Source of the DNA: an uncultured Clostridia bacterium | GTDB lineage: Bacteria; Bacillota; Clostridia; Lachnospirales; Lachnospiraceae | DNA: 42,307 nucleotides | Reading direction: 5' to 3' | NCBI GenBank assembly: GCA_947643415.1 | Contig: CANRWA010000030.1 | Span: 1-42,307, forward strand | Shown: one piece after another, positions 7,907-14,737 of the stretch | Layout: every line of letters starts with the position of its first letter | How positions within the stretch are numbered: the stretch's first letter is position 1 | Made by a program: the position numbers and the translations under genes | Notes under the pieces: model-generated | Told to the model about the DNA's origin: nothing | Databases searched by the model: none | The model's input: only the letters and a program-made list of their open reading frames with translations

Positions 7907-9376
7907 GTGCCGGGAATTAATTATTTTGTAGAAGGTATTCAGGGGGCTGGAAAGACAACCTTTGTACAAAAGCTTTCGGAACATCTGCGGGATTGCCGGG
8001 TGTTCAGGGAAGGGGACTTCTCTCCGGTTGAATTGGCATGGTGTGCTTATGTCACAGAAGAAGAATATAAGGAGCTGCTGTCCCGGTATCCCTCACTTGT
8101 TTCAGAGATTCGTAAAAAAACAGAGAAAGAGGGAAACCGCAGGATCATTTGTTATACACAGATACTGACGGACATCTCGGATTTTCACAAAGACCTGGAA
8201 CGATTTGAGATATACAATGGAAATCTGGACAGAGAGTCTTTTGAAAGTGTGGTTCTGAGCCGTTTTAGGAAATGGGATGGGGAAGGGCAGGTCTTTGAGT
8301 GTTCTATATTTCAAAACATCATTGAGAACCAGATGTTATATCTTAGGATGACAGGGGATGAGATCCTGGATTTTTACAGGCGGTTAAAAGATGTTCTTGC
8401 TGATAAAATATATAGGATCATTTATCTGGATGTGCAGGATATATCTGCTGAAATTGATGTTATCAGAAAAGAACGGTGCGATGATCAGGGAAATGAATTA
8501 TGGTTTCCCATGATGGTCCGGTATGTGGAAGAATCACCATATGGAAAGGAACATGCCCTGAAGGGGTTTGAGGGGCTGCTTATGCATCTGGAACAAAGAA
8601 GGGAACTGGAACATAGAATTCTGGATCATGTATTCCGCGAGAATGCTATTGTTGTAAAGGCGAAAAGCATGGAGCCACTCTGGAATGCCAGAAACGCAGT
8701 TATGGATCATATTGATTTTAGAAGCGGAGTGCTTCAGGATTTTACAGAAGATATGCTTACAAAGGGGCTTTTTATTGATGTAAGGTGGAAGAAGGGGTTA
8801 CATTTTCGGTTCTATCATAGATGGGGACGTTTTTGGTATACGGTTGTAAGGGATGGTGAACAGATTTCATCATGCCATACCAGCCATGCCAGACAACTGG
8901 ATGGGCGTCTGTTTCCACTAGTACAGAAATTTGTGGATGAGATTGAAAATGGTAATTTTGATAATAAAAAGACACCAAAGGAGAAAGTCAGGGAAATTGT
9001 CCAGGAACGTGGTTTGACAAGCTATATGAATGATACAAAGTGGAAAGAGTTTCTTTATGCCATGACAGAGGAAATGCCACTTGCAGTTCCATATGATTAT
9101 AAAACCCTTTTTGAAGAAGACAGGGAAGAATCTTACTTTGGGACAGCCTATGACAGGGAGAGTTTCAATTATTATTATTTCAGATCCATTGAATGGGTAA
9201 AACTTCAGCCAAAGTTTTCTGAACATATCCACAGGGGAAGGCTAATGGAGGATGAGATCATAGATCATGATGTAGAAAATGAATTTCTGGCGCTGATGGA
9301 TAAATACCATATTCCGTATGAGTATGACAGCGATGAGAAAGTATATGTAATATATGGATATAAATCATTACATTAG
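7907..9376 (+). CDS. P-loop kinase fused to DUF6678-like domain
   Basis: A 489-residue protein in three parts. Residues 1-250 are a P-loop NTPase with Walker A GIQGAGKTTF and a hydrophobic strand RIIYLDV near 170, like nucleoside or small-molecule kinases. Residues about 265-350 form an unrecognised beta-rich segment with FRFYHRWGRFWYTVV. Residues about 372-489 (SYMNDTKWKEFLYAM onwards, with RSIEWVKLQPKF) look like the DUF6678 family, normally a stand-alone protein as I recall it. The start is GTG 7907 with AAGGAGG upstream; no earlier start fits. Coupled to the APH-like gene, it suggests two small-molecule kinases acting together, but the substrate is unknown. A single uninterrupted frame argues against a sequencing artefact. 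Confidence 0.75.
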   Translation: MPGINYFVEGIQGAGKTTFVQKLSEHLRDCRVFREGDFSPVELAWCAYVTEEEYKELLSRYPSLVSEIRKKTEKEGNRRIICYTQILTDISDFHKDLERFEIYNGNLDRESFESVVLSRFRKWDGEGQVFECSIFQNIIENQMLYLRMTGDEILDFYRRLKDVLADKIYRIIYLDVQDISAEIDVIRKERCDDQGNELWFPMMVRYVEESPYGKEHALKGFEGLLMHLEQRRELEHRILDHVFRENAIVVKAKSMEPLWNARNAVMDHIDFRSGVLQDFTEDMLTKGLFIDVRWKKGLHFRFYHRWGRFWYTVVRDGEQISSCHTSHARQLDGRLFPLVQKFVDEIENGNFDNKKTPKEKVREIVQERGLTSYMNDTKWKEFLYAMTEEMPLAVPYDYKTLFEEDREESYFGTAYDRESFNYYYFRSIEWVKLQPKFSEHIHRGRLMEDEIIDHDVENEFLALMDKYHIPYEYDSDEKVYVIYGYKSLH

Positions 9377-9391
9377 TAAGATTGTTTTTTG

Positions 9392-9420
9392 AGGGCGGCG
9401 GTTATCAGCTAGCCCTTTTT
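9392..9420 (+). terminator. Rho-independent terminator, repeated at 40 kb
   Basis: AGGGC (9392-9396) pairs with GCCCT (9412-9416) and is followed by TTTTT, 16 bases after the stop of the kinase-DUF6678 gene. The whole 30-base block, including the loop, recurs at 40243-40273 with a longer stem. Confidence 0.6.
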
Positions 9421-9423
9421 ACT

Positions 9424-9465
9424 TTATAGGATTAGGGTGTCAAAAGGTCTGAATTTCCCTTGCAG
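9424..9465 (+). repeat. 42-bp dispersed repeat, copy 1
   Basis: Forty-two bases beginning TTATAGGATTAGG and ending TTTCCCTTGCAG match 40644-40685 with three substitutions. No coding frame is shared. It follows a terminator here and a hairpin in the other copy, so it may be the residue of a mobile or recombined 3' region. Confidence 0.75.
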
Positions 9466-9528
9466 AGAAAAAAATGGTATAGATATTACCGGTTGTGAAC
9501 GATTTTTGAGATAAATCGGCAATGAGCA

Positions 9529-9557
9529 TTGACAAATGTTAATAAATATGGTAATAT
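9529..9557 (+). promoter_or_regulatory. Sigma-A promoter of the DeoR operon
   Basis: Perfect TTGACA (9529-9534), a 17-base spacer and TAATAT (9552-9557), 36 bases before the start codon of the DeoR-family gene. This is one of the best consensus promoters in the window. Confidence 0.75.
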
Positions 9558-9592
9558 TCAGTTATCAAATGAATGTGATGGAGGAGAAACAT

Positions 9593-10369
9593 ATGTACAT
9601 AGAAGAACGCCATCAGGCTATACTAGATTGGTTAAAAAAACATGGGAGTATTAGTAATTCAGATATACAAGAGAGATTTTCGGTTAGTTATGAGTCGGCG
9701 AAGCGGGATCTGAGGATTTTAGAAGAAAAGGGCCTGCTGAAACGTACCCATGGAGGCGCATTGCCAGTACATCAGGTAGCTATGGCAAGACCAGCAAATC
9801 TTACTATTAAAGATTATGGGGAGATAAGGAAAAATTATCTTTGCATAGCGAAAGAGGCAATCGGGATGATTGAGAATAATGATGTAATTTTTCTTTCGTC
9901 GACAACAGTATGTTACTTTATCGCACAGAATCTGCCATGTGATAAAAGGGTCCGTGTAGTGACGAATTCAATTATCATTGCTGAAGAATTACGAGACAGA
10001 GAAAATGTATCCATAATCCTGCTTGGTGGTGAAATGGACCATAAAGGAAATTGTTTTGATGCATTTGCCATAAATACAGTAAATAAATTGCGGATAGACA
10101 AAAGCTTTATCTGTTCGGCTGCAATTTCGGCTGAGTTTGGGTTATCCATACAAAGATCAGCGGCTATCAGTTTTTTCAATGCAGTTATGGATAGTTCTAA
10201 AATAAATATTGGGCTGTTTCCAAAAGAAAAGATTGGGTTTGATTCTATCATTAGTATATGTCCCGCGGAGAGACTAGGTGTGTTGATCACGGACTGGGAT
10301 GCGCTGGAGGAAGATCTGGAACTGTTCAGGGAAAAGGGGATAGAAGTGATTGTTGTGGATGAAGAATAG
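9593..10369 (+). CDS. DeoR/GlpR-family transcriptional regulator
   Basis: A 258-residue regulator with the N-terminal DeoR winged helix (about 1-57: ISNSDIQERFSVSYESAKRD and LKRTHGGAL) and the C-terminal DeoRC sensor domain, which binds sugar phosphates in characterised members (FLSSTTVCYFIAQNLP, ILLGGEMDHKGN). ATG 9593 is chosen because GGAGGAG precedes it and the HTH begins there; the frame stays open to 9536 without another ribosome site. The phosphatase gene follows after 24 bases, so the regulator probably controls its own operon in response to a phosphorylated metabolite. The effector is unknown. Confidence 0.88.
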   Translation: MYIEERHQAILDWLKKHGSISNSDIQERFSVSYESAKRDLRILEEKGLLKRTHGGALPVHQVAMARPANLTIKDYGEIRKNYLCIAKEAIGMIENNDVIFLSSTTVCYFIAQNLPCDKRVRVVTNSIIIAEELRDRENVSIILLGGEMDHKGNCFDAFAINTVNKLRIDKSFICSAAISAEFGLSIQRSAAISFFNAVMDSSKINIGLFPKEKIGFDSIISICPAERLGVLITDWDALEEDLELFREKGIEVIVVDEE

Positions 10370-10393
10370 TGTCCTAGAGAGGAAGGTGTATTT

Positions 10394-11110
10394 ATGGCAT
10401 CAAGAAGTTTTATGCCCTGCAGCTTGCTGAAGACCACACAAAATACCAGAGATTTAGGTGGCTATCGAACAAAAGGCGGTACGCTGACAAAAGAAGGAGT
10501 AATCCTCCGCAGCGATGTCCAGTATTATCCATGTGAAGAAGATTTGGAATACCTAAGATCAAATGGGATAACAACTATTATCGATCTGCGTGGGCAGAAG
10601 GAGATAGAGAGAAGAGCCAGCGGCTTTGCAGAAAAAGAAGGATTTAAATATTTCAATCTTCAAATAGAAGAGGGAAGTGGGGTTCCTGAATCCATGGAAG
10701 CAGTTCCCCACAGTTACTTGAAGACCGCATCAGCGAAAGCCATGTCGGAGGTCTTTCGGTGTATTGCCAATGCAAAATCTGGCGTAATGTTTAATTGTAC
10801 TGCCGGAAAGGACAGAACCGGTGTGGTCTCTGCGATTTTATTGCTTCATGCAGGGGTTGGGGACAAGGATATTGTAGATAATTATGTACTGACCAGAGAA
10901 TACGGGCAAGAACGGTTGGAACTGGTACATAAGAATTTTCCGGAGATTGATATGAATATTGTTACACCATGTGAAATGTTTATGGAAAAGTTTCTTGGAT
11001 TATTTAGAGAAAAATATGGAGATACCCCAAATTATTTTAGGAGTCTGGGACTGAATGGGAGGGAAATTCAGAAGATCTGGGAGAAATTATGTGACCTGCC
11101 AGAGGGATGA
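10394..11110 (+). CDS. IphP-type tyrosine/dual-specificity phosphatase
   Basis: A 238-residue cysteine phosphatase of the bacterial IphP/DUF442-like group. It opens with NTRDLGGYRTKGG, the family signature, continues with LRSD and TIIDLRGQKEIE, and has the P-loop CTAGKDRTG with nucleophile Cys135 and Arg141 (CX5R). The residue before the cysteine is Asn rather than the usual His, which may change cysteine reactivity; many relatives tolerate this. Substrates in the family include phosphotyrosine proteins and phosphoinositides. AGGAAGG precedes ATG 10394. It is cotranscribed with the DeoR regulator, suggesting a metabolic rather than a signalling role. Confidence 0.88.
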   Translation: MASRSFMPCSLLKTTQNTRDLGGYRTKGGTLTKEGVILRSDVQYYPCEEDLEYLRSNGITTIIDLRGQKEIERRASGFAEKEGFKYFNLQIEEGSGVPESMEAVPHSYLKTASAKAMSEVFRCIANAKSGVMFNCTAGKDRTGVVSAILLLHAGVGDKDIVDNYVLTREYGQERLELVHKNFPEIDMNIVTPCEMFMEKFLGLFREKYGDTPNYFRSLGLNGREIQKIWEKLCDLPEG

Positions 11111-11163
11111 TCCAATCAGGCAAGTGATATGGCTGATTATTTAGTACTCGTTGTAGTAGTGGG

Positions 11164-11192
11164 TTGTCACATTAAAAGATATATGTTACACT
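11164..11192 (+). promoter_or_regulatory. Probable proB promoter
   Basis: TTGTCA (11164-11169), 17 bases, TACACT (11187-11192). It would leave a leader of nearly 100 bases before the proB start; no clear attenuator is seen in the leader. Confidence 0.45.
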
Positions 11193-11293
11193 ATTTTTGT
11201 CAAAAAACAAGATTTTATGTCCGCATCCTAAACTTTTAGGAATGCAAATTTCTTAAATGCAGCAAAGGATGTGTGCAAATGGAGGAAATTAAG

Positions 11294-12094
11294 ATGGGAC
11301 TTAATCAAAATAGAATTGTAGTGAAGGTGGGGACATCTACCCTGACAAACGAGAGGGGGCAGACAAACCTGAGATCCTTTGACCGATTGGCATGTACGCT
11401 TTCCGATGTCCAGAATATGGGATATGAGGTTATTCTGGTATCTTCAGGTGCTATTGCCGTGGGAACGAATAAATTAAACATGAAAACCCGGCCGGACAGT
11501 TTACGTCTGAAACAGGCGGCAGCAGCGGTAGGGCAATGCCGTATTATGTTTCTGTATGACAAATTTTTTGGGGATTATGATAAGACGATCGCCCAGATAT
11601 TATTAAATGCCGATGACATGAAACAGGAGGAGAAGAAAGAAAACCTGACCAATACATTTAATTCCCTTCTGGAGATGGGAGTCATTCCTGTGGTAAATGA
11701 AAATGATTCTGTCAATTTTGATGAAATTGAATCCGAAGAGAAATTGTTTGGTGATAATGATATGCTCTCAGCAGTTGTTGCGGTATTGTGCAAGGCAAGT
11801 AAATTAGTGATCCTGTCGGATATTGATGGATTTTATGACAATGATCCCCGTCTTTATCCTGACGCAAAGCTGATTGAGAAGATTGAAGTCATTGATGATG
11901 ATGTTTACAGGCTGGCTGGCGGGGCTGGTTCAAGGCGCGGGACAGGCGGGATGAAAACGAAGTTACAGGCGGCGACACTGGCAACTGGACAGGGGATCGA
12001 CACAGTCATTACAAATGGCAGGAATCCAGAGGCACTGTACGAGATCGTGAATGGCAAGGCAGTCGGAACATTGTTTGCTGGGAAAGAGTTGTGA
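11294..12094 (+). CDS. proB: Glutamate 5-kinase, PUA-less
   Basis: A 266-residue amino-acid kinase that phosphorylates glutamate as the first step of proline synthesis. Diagnostic segments are VVKVGTSTLTNERG at the N-terminus, VSSGAIAVG, the glutamate-binding NENDSVNFDEIE and FGDNDMLSAVVA, and ATP-site LSDIDGFYDNDP with RRGTGGMKTKLQAA. The enzyme stops after the kinase domain and lacks the PUA domain found in the E. coli form; kinase-only versions exist in Firmicutes. ATG 11294 follows GGAGG at 11281-11285; a GTG at 11273 is in frame but poorly placed. The usual partner proA is not downstream: the region ends 9 bases later in a truncated mazF in the opposite direction. Confidence 0.93.
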   Translation: MGLNQNRIVVKVGTSTLTNERGQTNLRSFDRLACTLSDVQNMGYEVILVSSGAIAVGTNKLNMKTRPDSLRLKQAAAAVGQCRIMFLYDKFFGDYDKTIAQILLNADDMKQEEKKENLTNTFNSLLEMGVIPVVNENDSVNFDEIESEEKLFGDNDMLSAVVAVLCKASKLVILSDIDGFYDNDPRLYPDAKLIEKIEVIDDDVYRLAGGAGSRRGTGGMKTKLQAATLATGQGIDTVITNGRNPEALYEIVNGKAVGTLFAGKEL

Positions 12095-12103
12095 TGGGAA
12101 TAT

Positions 12104-12331
12104 TCATTGCCGGTTGAGGTGGGAGGTTTCGATCAAAAAAACGCTTTTACATATGCCAATGTCTTCTCTAACAGATCTTCCGGCATTTTCTCCACAAACT
12201 ACAGCAAATTTAGTCCTCATAAAAAATTGATCGTTGCTGATTACTGCTCCCGGTATTCTTCCTGCCTGTTCATGTCCTGATTGTGGGCTAAAATCCAAGA
12301 ATACAATATCTCCTTGTTTTGGGTTATACAT
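12104..12331 (-). pseudogene. mazF: Truncated MazF toxin
   Basis: Only the first half of a MazF/PemK endoribonuclease is present. Residues 1-46 (KQGDIVFLDFSPQSGHEQAG, then SNDQFF and KFAVVC) match well, but the expected PIT motif with the catalytic threonine and the rest of the barrel are replaced by about 29 unrelated residues. The product is 75 residues instead of about 110. The start ATG overlaps the mazE stop codon as TAATG, and GGAAGG precedes it, so expression coupling is intact. The break lies next to the end of proB, suggesting a deletion between them. It should be inactive as an mRNA interferase. Confidence 0.8.
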
Positions 12332-12576
12332 TACCACACTTCCTTCCCAACAGGAGAACCCCAATCAAATTCCTCAGCTATACATTCTCCATCATAATCT
12401 TTGAATATATCTTCCAATGTAAGTTCTTTTTTTTCCTTAACTTTAGTAATCACAATATTGTCATTGACCCTATTAAGTTCCACAAGATCATTTTCCATCA
12501 TTCCCAATGCCTCAAGAAACGCTTTTGGTGTTCTTAGCCCCTGTGAATTTCCCCATTTTTGAATTGTAACTTGCAT
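12331..12576 (-). CDS. mazE: MazE-type antitoxin
   Basis: An 81-residue AbrB/SpoVT-fold protein: MQVTIQKWGNSQGLRTPKAF is the standard MazE swapped-hairpin DNA-binding start, followed by EALGMMENDLVELNRVNDNI and an acidic C-terminal tail of the toxin-neutralising type. The frame extends upstream to 12717, but ATG 12576 has the homology and GGAAA ribosome site. It should dimerise, bind its own promoter and, in a complete system, wrap around MazF. With the toxin truncated it may persist as an autoregulator or as an anti-addiction antitoxin, which is an inference. Confidence 0.88.
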   Translation of the reverse strand: MQVTIQKWGNSQGLRTPKAFLEALGMMENDLVELNRVNDNIVITKVKEKKELTLEDIFKDYDGECIAEEFDWGSPVGKEVW

Positions 12577-12600
12577 GAAATCATTTCCTTTCATATATTT

Positions 12601-12629
12601 AGTATATACAATAGTATATACATCGTCAA
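12601..12629 (-). promoter_or_regulatory. mazE promoter with paired GTATATAC operators
   Basis: On the minus strand TTGACG (12629-12624), a 17-base spacer and TATACT (12606-12601). Two palindromes GTATATAC at 12602-12609 and 12614-12621, 12 bp apart, cover the -10 and spacer; this is where a MazE dimer pair would bind for autorepression. Confidence 0.65.
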
Positions 12630-12693
12630 TGGTTTTATAAAAACACTGTAATATATGCCGATAATTCCGTAGTATATAGATGAGGTGATGAGA

Positions 12694-13263
12694 GTGAAAG
12701 AAATTATTGAGGATCAAATGATCATCAAAAAACTTTATGAGAGATCGGAGGAGGCGATCAAAGCATTGTCTGATAAATATGGCGCGTTGTGTCAGGGGAT
12801 AGCCAACCGTATTTTAGGCAACGAACAGGATGCGGAGGAGTGCCTGAATGATGCCCTGCTTGCAGTATGGAACACAGTTCCGCCTGAAAAGCCTGATCCG
12901 TTATCAGCCTATATATGCAGGATCACAAGAAATATTTCCCTGAAAAAGTATCATGCCAATACGGCAAAAAAGCGAAATACCCATTATGATGTGGCGTTGG
13001 ACGAACTGGAAGAATGCTTGGCAGGAGACAGTTCTGTAGAGGATGAGATTCTGGCAAGGGAACTGCAGCAGGGTATGAATGATTTTTTATCAAAATTAAA
13101 GAAGGCAGACAGGGTCATGTTTGTGAGGAGATACTGGTTTCTTGAGACAGTCTCGGAAATTGCAGGCAGCATTGGCAGAAGTAACAACTATGTAACGGTA
13201 CATTTATATAGGAGCAGGATAAAACTGGAGAATTATTTGAAAATGAAAGGATTGATTCAATGA
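12694..13263 (+). CDS. ECF-type RNA polymerase sigma factor
   Basis: About 189 residues with sigma region 2 (GALCQGIANRILGNEQDAEE, ALLAVWNTVP) and region 4 (RRYWFLETVSEIAGSIGRSN followed by VTVHLYRSRIKL). The linker is short, as in extracytoplasmic-function sigma factors. Three starts are in frame (GTG 12685, ATG 12688, GTG 12694); GTG 12694 gives the best spacing to GAGGTG at 12682-12687. The stop codon overlaps the next start as ATGA, so sigma and its membrane partner are cotranslated. It probably directs a small regulon responding to an envelope signal. Confidence 0.86.
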   Translation: MKEIIEDQMIIKKLYERSEEAIKALSDKYGALCQGIANRILGNEQDAEECLNDALLAVWNTVPPEKPDPLSAYICRITRNISLKKYHANTAKKRNTHYDVALDELEECLAGDSSVEDEILARELQQGMNDFLSKLKKADRVMFVRRYWFLETVSEIAGSIGRSNNYVTVHLYRSRIKLENYLKMKGLIQ

Positions 13264-14549
13264 GGAAAGAGTGGATGGAACAGATGCTTGCTGGTATGGA
13301 CGAGAAATATATCAGAGAGGTCATTGAGGGAGAAGAAAAGGAAAGATCCCATAAAGGAAAAACTGTTATAAAGATGAGAAAGTTTGCTGCCGCAGCAGCG
13401 GTCTGTATTTTTATCCTGGGTGCTGGCATCTCTGTGGGGGCTGCTACTTCCAGTGCCTTCCGTGACTGGATTCGGGAGAATTTTCTTGGACATGAGATAA
13501 CGAAGGTGGATGTGGACCTGGCACAGGAGAAAGATATGGGGGAGACGGCAGACCTTCCGCTGGATAAAGACGCCCACCTCTCTCTTGCGGAAGATATGGA
13601 GATCTTTGGGGAGAAGGAAAGTTTTGTATGTCAGTATCATAGAGAGGGAGACGACGAGGTTATTGATCAGGTGTATTCCATTCAGGACAATGGACTGAAG
13701 AAGATGGAGATAAAGAGCTTTCAGGGAAAATATGATGAAGTAGATTTTGCCTTTCAGTATGTCATTATCAATCAGGAAATTTTGGGGTTCAATACGAGTG
13801 GAGACATCAATGAAGTGTTTCATTATGTAGATGGTGATTATGTTTATGCAGATCTGTGTGAACTGGAGAAGGATACTTATGTAAAAGGGTGCATCGCCCG
13901 GCTGAACCTGAAGACGGGAGAGGTGGCCAAGCTGACGGATGATAAGACCATAGGCAATATGATGATGTCGCCGAATGGGAAGGTGATTCTCATTAATTAC
14001 AGGGCAGATGGCTACTGGAGTGTCTTTGATGTTGCCAGCCGTACAGAGAAGAGAGTGAATGAGATTAACGGCTATGCCCATACAAATGAGATCGTATTTA
14101 AAGGAGATTACCAGGTACTCACTTATGGGGATACTTATATGAAAGGGGATGTGGAACTGACCGGGACAAAGGTGATCGACCTGCGGACAGGGGAAAGGAC
14201 AGCCTCTTATAAAGAATGCGGCGACTATGGTCCGGAATGGCTGTATGAACAGAAGAAAGGGAAATTAGTGATTCGGAATGTAGAGGGCACTGCCTCAATT
14301 ACGATTGCTACAGGGAAGGACTATCAGGGGTATCCTCATCCGATCTCCTTCAGAGGGGATTATGTTTTGCTGGGAAATTTGGAGGAAGAGGGCATGCCGT
14401 ATTATCTCTGTAATCTGAAGGAAAAGACATATATGGAGATTGATGCCTTTTCTGGATTTCAGAGAGAAGTAGAATTATATCTTGCAGCAAAAGAAGGGAA
14501 AATGCTGTTGACAGATGGGAAGGAGGCCTATCTGGTGACGGTGGGATAA
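13260..14549 (+). CDS. Membrane partner of ECF sigma (anti-sigma-like, beta-propeller)
   Basis: A 429-residue single-pass membrane protein. Residues 1-40 are cytoplasmic and charged, residues 42-63 form one transmembrane helix (AAAAAVCIFILGAGISVGAA), and about 360 residues lie outside. The extracellular part has repeated short strands with aromatic and Asp-containing turns (KLTDDKTIGNMMMSPNGKVI, VFDVASRT, VIDLRTGERT), the look of a WD40/TolB-like beta-propeller. The four-base overlap with the sigma gene and topology make it the likely anti-sigma factor, the propeller being the sensor. The short cytoplasmic part lacks an obvious zinc anti-sigma motif. The identity of the signal is unknown. Confidence 0.75.
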   Translation: MRKEWMEQMLAGMDEKYIREVIEGEEKERSHKGKTVIKMRKFAAAAAVCIFILGAGISVGAATSSAFRDWIRENFLGHEITKVDVDLAQEKDMGETADLPLDKDAHLSLAEDMEIFGEKESFVCQYHREGDDEVIDQVYSIQDNGLKKMEIKSFQGKYDEVDFAFQYVIINQEILGFNTSGDINEVFHYVDGDYVYADLCELEKDTYVKGCIARLNLKTGEVAKLTDDKTIGNMMMSPNGKVILINYRADGYWSVFDVASRTEKRVNEINGYAHTNEIVFKGDYQVLTYGDTYMKGDVELTGTKVIDLRTGERTASYKECGDYGPEWLYEQKKGKLVIRNVEGTASITIATGKDYQGYPHPISFRGDYVLLGNLEEEGMPYYLCNLKEKTYMEIDAFSGFQREVELYLAAKEGKMLLTDGKEAYLVTVG

Positions 14550-14570
14550 GAGTATGTCCTATATGGTTTT

Positions 14571-14608
14571 TAGCTCCATGGCGGGTTTAAATTGGCGCCG
14601 TGGAGCTA
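14571..14608. repeat. 38-bp palindromic repeat, copy 1
   Basis: TAGCTCCA (14571-14578) pairs with TGGAGCTA (14601-14608), with a further GGCG/CGCC inside. The element is exactly as long as the one at 22683-22720 and matches it at 29 of 38 positions; a stem position differs as C-G here against A-T there. Confidence 0.8.
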
Positions 14609-14621
14609 TGGTGAGGGAAAG

Positions 14622-14653
14622 GCACTTCTGTGTTTGGCAGGAGTGCTGTTTTG
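14622..14653 (+). terminator. Terminator of the sigma operon
   Basis: GCACTTCTG (14622-14630) pairs with CAGGAGTGC (14638-14646) through one G.T wobble with a 7-base loop; TGTTTTGTT follows. Confidence 0.6.
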
Positions 14654-14678
14654 TTATAAAAGAATAGGGGTTTTACAG

Positions 14679-14707
14679 TTGTATATCAGTCCTTTTTATG
14701 TTACTAT
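14679..14707 (+). promoter_or_regulatory. Probable promoter of PF09820-type gene
   Basis: TTGTAT (14679-14684), 17-base spacer, TACTAT (14702-14707). The predicted transcript start, about 14714, is just before the ribosome site AAGGAGA at 14724-14730. Confidence 0.45.
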
Positions 14708-14737
14708 TTGGATAACGGGGAAGAAGGAGATGGTGGC

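Noticed and set aside
13257..14081. 274-residue antisense open frame opposite the sigma partner gene
   Set aside because: Lies wholly opposite a gene with clear coupling and topology; no homology or start signal.
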